64,000 bases of DNA, from NCBI GenBank assembly GCA_964437415.1, contig CAYTGN010000018.1, positions 14,805-78,804 of the forward strand, in the 5' to 3' direction. Origin of the DNA: CADEDV01 sp964437415. GTDB taxonomy: Bacteria > Bacteroidota > Bacteroidia > Chitinophagales > Chitinophagaceae. This document shows positions 58,164 through 64,000 of this stretch, piece by piece. Below the pieces are notes generated by a model. That model saw nothing but the letters and a program-made list of their open reading frames with translations. It was not told the origin of the DNA and searched no databases. A program made the position numbers and the translations under genes. Position 1 is the stretch's first letter; each line of letters begins with the position of its first letter.

Positions 58164-59150
58164 TTATTCATCCTTAAATAGCTCCCTAATCTTTGGTAAG
58201 GTCAGTGAATATTTCCTGCCATTTGAATCACTTAACTCAACAGTTTCTTTCAACTTGTCTATTTCCATCTTCTCCACAGAGTTTACCTGCATTAACTCAT
58301 TGCTTAACCTTACAACCAATCCTGATTTTGGATTTACAATAAAAAGATTAGTTGCTCTGGTATTAACAACTTGTCTTACTAATACAAAGCCATTGAATAT
58401 CTGAGCTTCACTGATAGAAGGCCATCTTAGTTTTTCATTTGCTGCAAACAGCTTATCATCGTTAATGAAAATCCAAGAGTATTTCATCCCCGCTTTCAGT
58501 ATTACTCCATGTGAAGTAGTAAGAAGTTGGCTTCCTGAATCTGCCTGTATGTTTTTGAAATCATCCGACTTCCCTTTGTGATTGTGTGGGCTATATGTTA
58601 ACCAGAAATAATCTGACTTGTAACTCTGGCCATCATACTCCGGTGAACCTTCAACATTCTTCAGTAGGTTGGGATATTTGCTGTTTTCCAGCAATACAAA
58701 GTAGTCATCTGGAATTATAGGGTTTCCTTCTATCCAAACAGGGTTATACTTTGTTGAAAAGTCAATTAGCTCAGAGAATTTCATTTCTGCTTTATTTGAA
58801 CAAGCATCTATCAGCCATTGCAAGGATGGGTCTATCTTTGAAGCCAGTTTTCTACTCAACAGAAGTTTGCCTAATTCTTCCCTGCCAGGTTTGTCTAAAG
58901 CATTTGGAGCATTACCAATAGAGAAGAAACTACCAAAAGGATACTGAATTGAAAATTCATATTTCCTTTTTGTCTTGCCATCAGTATAGGTTGCACTTGA
59001 TGATGAAAAAGCAGAGCTTCCATCTTCTGAAATTTCAACCCGATCAACTACACCATCCTTATTGAAGTCCTTTAAACTCTTTTTTATTTGGCATAAAGCT
59101 ATTGAGCTAATGAACAAGGTAAGGATAGTGGTAAGTGTTGGTTTATTCAT
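58164..59150 (-). CDS. Secreted hypothetical protein of the island with an EF-hand-like loop
   Basis: The 328-residue protein has a signal peptide (LTTILTLFISSIALCQ). Residues 27-38 read DFNKDGVVDRVE, an EF-hand-like calcium loop as seen in FG-GAP/VCBS-type repeats. The remainder is beta-rich with a Ser run (SAFSSSSATYTDG) and an acidic middle. A late segment (NLFIVNPKSGLVVRLSNELM) resembles propeller-like repeats. No family name is assigned. It sits 9 bp downstream of the membrane protein gene and is probably co-transcribed. Confidence 0.6.
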   Translation of the reverse strand: MNKPTLTTILTLFISSIALCQIKKSLKDFNKDGVVDRVEISEDGSSAFSSSSATYTDGKTKRKYEFSIQYPFGSFFSIGNAPNALDKPGREELGKLLLSRKLASKIDPSLQWLIDACSNKAEMKFSELIDFSTKYNPVWIEGNPIIPDDYFVLLENSKYPNLLKNVEGSPEYDGQSYKSDYFWLTYSPHNHKGKSDDFKNIQADSGSQLLTTSHGVILKAGMKYSWIFINDDKLFAANEKLRWPSISEAQIFNGFVLVRQVVNTRATNLFIVNPKSGLVVRLSNELMQVNSVEKMEIDKLKETVELSDSNGRKYSLTLPKIRELFKDE

Positions 59151-59159
59151 AAAATATGA

Positions 59160-59558
59160 TTACGGTAATTGTCTTTTGAAATACCAGATTTTATATCCGA
59201 AAAAAAGAATTGTTATTATGTGCATTGCTATCCAATATTCAGAAGCATAAAATACTGGCAATATTGGGTTATAAATTATGGCTACTGCTATGTAAGCGAA
59301 ACTTAGTTTTTCCTTCAAAGTCTTTTCATCCATAATCATTTTTTCAATCAGCAAACCTCTACTACTTATTACAAGCATCTTCTCCTTATCATTGATATAA
59401 CTGATGATGGCTGTAAAGCATACTGCTATCTTTAAAAGGGCAGTATAAACTCTGTCAGGTGTTCTTGTATTTGGAAGTATGAGGTAGCCAATTTCCCAAG
59501 CAAGTGCTACACAGGTAACAATTCTGAAAATGTATGAAGTGTAAGAGGGGAATGTCAT
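59160..59558 (-). CDS. Small membrane protein of the island
   Basis: The 132-residue protein has about four hydrophobic segments: FRIVTCVALAWEIGYLI, LLKIAVCFTAIISYI, FAYIAVAIIYNPILPVFYA and AMHIITILFFGYKIWYF. The NPILP motif after helix 3 recalls small DUF6804-type membrane proteins, but this is weak. It lies between the TPR-like secreted protein and the EF-hand-like secreted protein genes, all on the minus strand. Confidence 0.55.
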   Translation of the reverse strand: MTFPSYTSYIFRIVTCVALAWEIGYLILPNTRTPDRVYTALLKIAVCFTAIISYINDKEKMLVISSRGLLIEKMIMDEKTLKEKLSFAYIAVAIIYNPILPVFYASEYWIAMHIITILFFGYKIWYFKRQLP

Positions 59559-59576
59559 TGATTTTCGTTTTGTGAA

Positions 59577-60143
59577 TCACATTTTTTCGGCTTTTTTATA
59601 GTACTTTTTGGCTTTCCCTTTTTTACCTAATGCTTCATAAGATTTTGCCATAAGTGTGTAGGTTCTTTTTGAAACAAGACTTGTTATTTCAATTGCATCC
59701 TTACAAGCCTTTATACATCCTGCATAGTCAGCCTTATCATAATACTCTTGCGCCTTATCAATTATTTTCTCAAATATTGCATTCTTGTTTTTGGCTACTG
59801 CCTGCTGAACTTTTGAGTTAGTAGGCTTGTATGTGTAATCAATAGGGTCAGCACTGGCAGTTTTATATCCTTTTTGTGAGCTTCCCGAGGTACTCCCTTT
59901 TTGAGCTTCCAGTCCCATTTTAAAGCCTCGATTATACCCATCCTGATAACTGTCCAGTTTTTCAGAAATAGTTGGTATTGGAGCTATGGGAGGAGTTGGG
60001 GGAATACAATTTGCTTTTTCGTGGCAATACCCTTTCTTATATCCATCACTAAATCCTTCATCAAACTTGCCTTGAGCAAATGAGACAGAGGATAAAAGAA
60101 CAAGTGCAATAGAGAGAGTTAGGGCATGAATTATTCCTTTCAT
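59577..60143 (-). CDS. Secreted TPR-like protein of the island
   Basis: The 188-residue protein has a signal peptide (MKGIIHALTLSIALVLLSSV...SFAQ). Its first mature part has GFSDGYKKGY and DGYNRGFKMG repeats, then a Ser/Gly/Lys linker. The C-terminal 75 residues contain two tetratricopeptide-like helical hairpins (YDKADYAGCIKACKDAIEI, AKSYEALGKKGKAKKYYKKA). TPR proteins mediate protein contacts; no partner is known. The gene is read away from the XRE regulator, with twin operators between the two starts. Confidence 0.65.
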   Translation of the reverse strand: MKGIIHALTLSIALVLLSSVSFAQGKFDEGFSDGYKKGYCHEKANCIPPTPPIAPIPTISEKLDSYQDGYNRGFKMGLEAQKGSTSGSSQKGYKTASADPIDYTYKPTNSKVQQAVAKNKNAIFEKIIDKAQEYYDKADYAGCIKACKDAIEITSLVSKRTYTLMAKSYEALGKKGKAKKYYKKAEKM

Positions 60144-60171
60144 ATAAGGCGGTTTAAAGGGTTAAAATTTT

Positions 60172-60233
60172 GATGGTGTACATGATAACCTCTAAAGTAA
60201 TACAAAATCTCAATTTCGATGGTGTACATGATA
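60172..60233. promoter_or_regulatory. Twin 16-bp operators between divergent island genes
   Basis: GATGGTGTACATGATA occurs twice as a direct repeat (60172-60187 and 60218-60233), spaced 46 bp centre to centre, each containing the palindrome TGTACA. The flanking TTT and CC bases also match. The pair lies between the TPR gene start (60143) and the XRE gene start (60244) and is the likely binding site of the XRE protein. Confidence 0.7.
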
Positions 60234-60243
60234 CCCCATTTTA

Positions 60244-60480
60244 ATGACGGAAAAACAGCTTTTGAAAAAGATTGGGTTAAGAATCAAACAACTGAGGGCA
60301 GACAATGGGCTGTCCCAAAGGGAGTTTGGTTATAAGATAGATGTCGAGAAATCCAATGTTTCAAGGCTTGAAGCTGGTCTCTTTAATACCAAGATATTTA
60401 CCCTGTATAAGGTAGCGGAAGCCTTTGATATATCCCTCTCGGAACTGCTGGAATTAGACCAAAAGGTTTTGAAGCCTTAG
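60244..60480 (+). CDS. XRE family helix-turn-helix regulator
   Basis: This 78-residue protein is a single Cro/C1-type HTH domain (RIKQLRADNGLSQREFGYKI...KSNVSRLEAGLFNTKIFTL...). Its short C-terminal helix ends LLELDQKVLKP. Such small regulators commonly control mobile-element or toxin-antitoxin genes by autorepression. The twin GATGGTGTACATGATA sites start 11 bp upstream of its ATG. The divergent TPR-secreted protein operon is the probable target. Confidence 0.9.
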   Translation: MTEKQLLKKIGLRIKQLRADNGLSQREFGYKIDVEKSNVSRLEAGLFNTKIFTLYKVAEAFDISLSELLELDQKVLKP

Positions 60481-60880
60481 CATGAAAAGTCTATTATATG
60501 AGTACTGCTTCTTGCAGGCGAAATATTTTATTCGCTGAAATAAGGCCATGAATTACCTGCCTTGTTCATGCTTCTTTTAAATCATGACTTTCTCAACGAT
60601 ATACTTCAGCCCTTCAAGAAAAGATATATCCTAAATTAATTTTTACTTGAAGTGGATTCATTTTGAAATAAACTTATTCAAGTAATCTCTGAAACCTATC
60701 TATGACTTCAAAGAAATATGGATATAGCTGCTCACCAAAGTGTCAATTATCCAAAATTTACTTTTTTACCTTATATGGTATCAGGGTAAATCTTGGATAT
60801 TATCAGAGCCGCTAAATAAGAAGAAATGCCCTTAAAGTCCACAGGGAATAAGGGCATTTTCTTTCTTACTAACCCATCCA
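60481..60880. other. Island noncoding interval with terminator hairpin
   Basis: About 400 bp of AT-rich DNA without a supported gene. The one clear structure is an 11-bp stem AAATGCCCTTA/TAAGGGCATTT at 60824-60859, listed separately. I see no repeats, RNA gene or promoter match worth naming. Confidence 0.6.
60824..60859. terminator. Bidirectional terminator hairpin in the island
   Basis: AAATGCCCTTA (60824-60834) pairs perfectly with TAAGGGCATTT (60849-60859). T-rich DNA follows on the plus strand. It lies past the stop of the minus-strand gene at 60881. Confidence 0.75.
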
Positions 60881-61249
60881 CTAAGCCATTTGAGACTTCA
60901 CCCCGTTTTCAGAGTTCTGATAAATTTTGGTGAAATCCTGCTGTACAGGTTGTTCGTGCTCAGTGTAGACATACCTGTGTGAGAGCATCAAAACCTCGCC
61001 TGTTTCTTCAACAGTGTACTGATAGGGCTCACATTCTTCCCTCACAATCTGACCTGGCATTTCAGTCCCTATTAAGGACTTGCAAGTAGCCTCATCAAAT
61101 GTGGTAGCAAGACTGGCCTTTTTAGCAGTGGCATATACATTGCCATTTGCTGATTTTACAATCTCGATTCCACCCTGTAAAATGAGTGCTAAAAACGGCT
61201 TTTGTTCACTGTTTAAGCGAATCCTGTACTCAACAATTTTTACTGACAT
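60881..61249 (-). CDS. Hypothetical protein of the island
   Basis: The 122-residue protein starts MSVKIVEYRIRLNSEQKPFL and is rich in Glu, Gln and beta-prone residues (FLALILQGGIEIVKSANGNV, VLMLSHRYVYTEHEQPVQQD). It has no signal and no recognised family. Its plain style is like the small accessory proteins of conjugative elements, but that is only an impression. It has its own downstream terminator and is separated from the Argonaute gene by a 490-bp noncoding region. Confidence 0.6.
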   Translation of the reverse strand: MSVKIVEYRIRLNSEQKPFLALILQGGIEIVKSANGNVYATAKKASLATTFDEATCKSLIGTEMPGQIVREECEPYQYTVEETGEVLMLSHRYVYTEHEQPVQQDFTKIYQNSENGVKSQMA

Positions 61250-61737
61250 AATTTTCTGTTTTAGGATTTAATAATCGAGCAATACTGCTCTATCAGGAAT
61301 TAGAGGGGGTGGATAGGTGAGGATGCCCTGAGAGAAAGCGAGGGCTTGCAGAGAGGAGCAAGAGTTGAGTGACATAATGCTGTTCTACTATCTATATTTT
61401 ACATGAAGTACCTATCTCTTTTAGTTTGAAGGACTATGTAAACAACTAAATTTACTGCCGATAATCTTTAGCTCTGTTAATAGATGTACGGGGGAGTTTG
61501 TTAATCAAAAACTGGCCGGGTTGGGTTATTGGGTTAGTGTGCGCTTAAACAAACTTGATGCAAATTTTTTTTAAAAAAATATATTCAACCCCTAAAAATA
61601 ACAAAGCCCACCGATTGACCTTGGTGGGCTTTTTAATCAAAACCATTAACCATTAAACCTTATCCTATGAAAATTCAGTAATAAGATAGTAATTTTTCTT
61701 CAATTGCTCCAAATGACATGAATCTTCACCTTAATAG
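61250..61737. other. Island noncoding interval downstream of the Argonaute gene
   Basis: A 488-bp stretch without a supported gene. It contains a near-perfect terminator (61603-61634). A CTATGAAAATTC remnant and an AACCATTAACCATTAAACC direct repeat lie near 61636-61660. No promoter match is obvious. Confidence 0.6.
61603..61634. terminator. Rho-independent terminator
   Basis: A 10-bp stem AAAGCCCACC/GGTGGGCTTT with loop GATTGACCTT is followed by TT on the plus strand. On the minus strand it lies downstream of the Argonaute stop (61738) and can end that operon. Confidence 0.85.
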
Positions 61738-63189
61738 TTACATATAATAACTATACTTCAACTGCATTACATCACCCTCATCTAAATACTTTAATATATC
61801 TCCGACATTTCTTGCACATTCAATTGTAATTGGAAGTCTTCTGTCAAATTGGGTATTATTCCAGTTCATCTTAGTTAATGCTAAAATTTCATCGCAGATA
61901 AGATTAGGGGATTCATCAAATTCATATAACCTTACATCAATTGGACTTGGAATATACTTTCCAGTGTATGTCTCATAGTAAGGCACAGAACCCCTTGTAT
62001 AAAGTAAGTGTCTTTTATCATCAAATGCCAAATGAGTTCCTCTTAAAGGTGGATAGTCATTTTCCCGATAGAGACGAAAATCTGAATTTATTATTGTAAC
62101 CAAATCTACTTGATGAATAAAGTACTTCTTTGCAGCCTGTTTAAATCCCTCAACTTCTTCGTCATTGTAATTAGATGTTTTGTGTAACACTAACCGCTTT
62201 GGTGTTTGTTTAATAGCATCATGATATTCTTTAAGAGACAAATCCAAGAGATTAAATGCTTGTTGTGCTTTAAGATGGGGTATGTTATCATCCTTTGGCT
62301 TTACGATTTCTTCACCTCTTAAAATAATACCTTTCCCCAATTCATTAAAGATTTGGGCAATACTTGTCTGGGTTGTTTTCTTGTCCCTGCTTTTATAAAA
62401 ACTAACACCTGCATAACAGGTTGTATCAGACATATCCTTTCTAACTAAAGCCCAAGGAGTGCCAGAGGCTTTGTAATATAATGCAGTAAAGAAATTCCAT
62501 GCTATTGTTGCCGGGTCTTGCATTTCACCCGTTGGCTCTGCAATCCTATCCCTAACAATTTGTATCGGGATGTTATACTTCATTGCTTTAGCTTTTAAGT
62601 ATCGTCTGAAATTCTTTTCTTTTTCAGAAGCTTCTTCTTCATCCTCCTCATCTTTAGAGGTTATTAATTCTTCATCAGTCTGAGGCTCAAATGTGGCCTC
62701 GATAAGATGCTTAATTAAATCTTCATTGATAACACAAAGGATAACATGCGGGCTTTTGTTTTGGGATAAATATTTTATTTCCGCCAAATACAATTCAGCT
62801 ACTAATCGGATAACATCCTCAAGACTTTCATTTTTCTTTATTATATCCTGTATGTCTGAATTATTAATCTTACGCAAATAGGTATCATCAAAAGCAACCT
62901 CACACTTGAAACCTACATTAGAATTAAAGCCGCAGAACCCTGGGAAAAGATTCTTATTTAATCTTTTCCCTTTTTTTGGCAGTTTTCCCTCTATTGAATT
63001 TCTACATGAGTTTATCCAATTGACAACAATGTCAATGCTTTCACTCTTTCCAACCATGCCTATCACAATCTTTTCAGGACGTACATTATTAATATCAAAA
63101 GGACTGTATGAAACTATACCTCCTTTGGGGCAAAGGTGTTGGTTTAAGCCAAACTGCAATGATGGTTCTTCAATGTATCTCAGTTTCAT
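61738..63189 (-). CDS. Short prokaryotic Argonaute (MID-PIWI), catalytically inactive PIWI
   Basis: The 483-residue protein has MID-like sequence at about residues 30-220 and a PIWI domain at about 225-483. Landmarks are GTPWALVRKDMSDTTCYAGVSFY, RLVLHKTSNYNDEEVEGF, NDYPPLRGTHLAF and EILALTKMNWNNTQFDRRLP, the patterns of short pAgo proteins. The slicer residues are missing: Ser (VSFY) and Thr (HKTS) stand where catalytic Asp occurs in active Argonautes. Like known short pAgos it would use a guide to sense foreign nucleic acid and activate a partner rather than cut. An acidic insert (TDEELITSKDEEDEEEASEK, residues 171-190) separates the lobes. It overlaps the upstream APAZ gene by one base (TAATG). 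Confidence 0.85.
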   Translation of the reverse strand: MKLRYIEEPSLQFGLNQHLCPKGGIVSYSPFDINNVRPEKIVIGMVGKSESIDIVVNWINSCRNSIEGKLPKKGKRLNKNLFPGFCGFNSNVGFKCEVAFDDTYLRKINNSDIQDIIKKNESLEDVIRLVAELYLAEIKYLSQNKSPHVILCVINEDLIKHLIEATFEPQTDEELITSKDEEDEEEASEKEKNFRRYLKAKAMKYNIPIQIVRDRIAEPTGEMQDPATIAWNFFTALYYKASGTPWALVRKDMSDTTCYAGVSFYKSRDKKTTQTSIAQIFNELGKGIILRGEEIVKPKDDNIPHLKAQQAFNLLDLSLKEYHDAIKQTPKRLVLHKTSNYNDEEVEGFKQAAKKYFIHQVDLVTIINSDFRLYRENDYPPLRGTHLAFDDKRHLLYTRGSVPYYETYTGKYIPSPIDVRLYEFDESPNLICDEILALTKMNWNNTQFDRRLPITIECARNVGDILKYLDEGDVMQLKYSYYM

Positions 63190-63944
63190 TAATCAAAAAG
63201 TGAGTTTGATAATTCAGTGTCTTGTTTTAGTTCAGCCTCATGTTCATTCATTGGTACAAATTCCTTCGGCGGAAGCCATTTTGAATCTTCCATTTTTGGA
63301 ATGAAACTTAGAGGTGTTCCCTGATAAACCTTTAAATAGGGATATTCCTTTGTAAATAAATCCTGATAAGCTAAGTAAAAGCCGAAAAATCTATACTGAT
63401 AGTAAACAGCATTATTTGTCTCTTGTCTTTTCAGTCCTGATAGATAATTCTTTTCAAACCTACTCGGTTTAAATCCTCCGGGATTGGTAAAACTCCATGT
63501 TGGATTAATTACTAAATACCATTGTGAGTTATACAATTCAAATGATGGTCTAAAGGCCATACTTCTAAAACAAATAACATGACCTTCTTTTTTGTTTATC
63601 ATCTTGAATATAGCTGTCTTAGTAGAGTTATTTTTACCTTTCCATCTGACTCTCCATTCATCAGGATTCTCTTTTCTATTCCTAAACCTTATTAATCCTT
63701 TTTTGAAGACCCATTCCATTCCTCTTGATTTACATTTTTCAATCAAGTGTTGACGAAGGAGGTGTTTGAAGTTCCTTAAATAGACATTACCTGTTGAACA
63801 ATACTCTAATGGGTCAAGCTTAGTTATTGTTCCTTTATCAACAAATTGTATCAAAGGTTCTTTTGAATCAAATAGATTACGCAAAGTCAATAGCTGATTT
63901 TCTCTTAAAATAAAATCTTGCAGGTAGACTTGACGATTAATCAT
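63189..63944 (-). CDS. APAZ domain protein, partner of the short Argonaute
   Basis: The 251-residue protein matches the APAZ pattern, which pairs only with short pAgos: FKHLLRQHLIEKCKSRGMEW (residues 59-78), HVICFRSMAFRPSFELYNSQ (122-141), WYLVINPTWSFTNPGGFKPS (142-161) and a KRQETN segment. In SPARTA, SPARSA and SPARDA systems the APAZ is fused to a TIR, SIR2 or nuclease effector. Here no effector domain is fused: the N-terminal 58 residues (MINRQVYLQDFILRENQL...) are too short. An upstream gene ends with its TGA inside this ATG (ATGA), so the effector is probably a separate protein. It overlaps the Argonaute start by 1 bp. Confidence 0.82.
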   Translation of the reverse strand: MINRQVYLQDFILRENQLLTLRNLFDSKEPLIQFVDKGTITKLDPLEYCSTGNVYLRNFKHLLRQHLIEKCKSRGMEWVFKKGLIRFRNRKENPDEWRVRWKGKNNSTKTAIFKMINKKEGHVICFRSMAFRPSFELYNSQWYLVINPTWSFTNPGGFKPSRFEKNYLSGLKRQETNNAVYYQYRFFGFYLAYQDLFTKEYPYLKVYQGTPLSFIPKMEDSKWLPPKEFVPMNEHEAELKQDTELSNSLFD

Positions 63945-64000
63945 TTTGTAAGCTCCCCCAAAGTTCGGCCAATCAGTTTAGAGTTAACATGAATGATATT
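63941..64000 (-). CDS. C-terminal end of an upstream island gene, probable effector of the Argonaute cassette
   Basis: Only 19 codons (NIIHVNSKLIGRTLGELTK) are visible before the TGA at 63941-63943, which overlaps the ATG of the APAZ gene in an ATGA junction. Such an overlap implies translational coupling and a joint operon. The rest of the gene lies beyond the window, so its identity is not known. A TIR, SIR2, nuclease or membrane effector would be expected. A frameshifted effector-APAZ fusion is an alternative. Confidence 0.45.
   Translation of the reverse strand, partial: NIIHVNSKLIGRTLGELTK

Larger units (their letters stand above)
57434..64000. mobile_element. Genomic island integrated at tRNA-Val, extends past the window
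   Basis: From the tRNA-Val fragment onward the DNA is visibly more AT-rich. Most genes are unrecognised or regulatory (XRE), gene spacing loosens, and a short Argonaute cassette appears. No integrase gene is present in the visible part. It is expected beyond 64000, near the intact tRNA-Val. The right end is not in the window, so the size is unknown. Confidence 0.7.

Noticed and set aside
61738..63189. An active nucleic-acid-cleaving Argonaute.
   Set aside because: The catalytic Asp positions in the PIWI motifs are replaced (VSFY, HKTS), and there is no PAZ domain, as in other short pAgos.

Overview
The window reads as chromosomal DNA of a Bacteroidota bacterium, most likely Chitinophagaceae or a close relative. 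The evidence is the gene families (DUF2723, DUF3810, DUF2130, the YceD-L32-PlsX block, DAHP synthase fused to chorismate mutase), the TAnnTTTG type of -7 promoter element in front of many genes, the near absence of Shine-Dalgarno sequences, and frequent TTG/GTG starts. No rRNA or CRISPR array was seen. Four intact tRNA genes are present: Lys-TTT, Leu-TAA, Gly-GCC and Leu-GAG.

Positions 1-34650 are ordinary core genome. A minus-strand block runs from an SDR enzyme to a DUF2723 membrane protein cut by the window start. It is followed by yceD-rpmF-plsX, dcd, a phosphopantetheinyl transferase, mgtE, mutS, a SpoU/TrmH methyltransferase, a UbiA-type prenyltransferase, ruvX, def, an RluA-type pseudouridine synthase, lipB, an ECF sigma factor paired with a membrane-anchored trypsin-like protease, and a DEAD-box helicase.

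Positions 34670-43262 hold an aromatic amino acid operon: pheA, an aminotransferase, tyrA, DAHP synthase/chorismate mutase, aroB, aroA and aroC. It opens with a textbook transcription attenuator: a promoter, a 29-codon leader peptide with ten Phe/Tyr codons in a run of eleven, and mutually exclusive antiterminator and terminator hairpins. The operon is riddled with small GC-rich palindromic repeats. Several of them sit in frame inside enzyme genes. The largest insertion carries a whole DUF559 (Vsr-like) endonuclease domain, framed by inverted terminal repeats, inside aroC without breaking the reading frame. A different repeat family has entered mutS and valS in frame.

Positions 43284-57432 return to core and envelope functions: an L,D-transpeptidase, an OmpA-type protein with calcium-binding type 3 repeats, an S33 peptidase, a large HEXXH surface protein, valS, a lone receiver domain, an esterase, a probably frameshifted eRF1-like gene, and the N-degron pair aat and clpS.

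Positions 57434-64000 look like an integrated mobile island. It begins exactly at a 44-nt 3' fragment of a tRNA-Val(TAC) gene, is visibly more AT-rich, and carries mostly unrecognised genes plus an XRE regulator with twin operators. Its most interesting content is at the window end: a tightly overlapped cassette encoding a short prokaryotic Argonaute (MID-PIWI, catalytic residues absent), a free-standing APAZ-type protein, and the last codons of a further upstream gene that is probably the effector. This is a candidate anti-plasmid/anti-phage system of the short-Argonaute class with an unusual split architecture.
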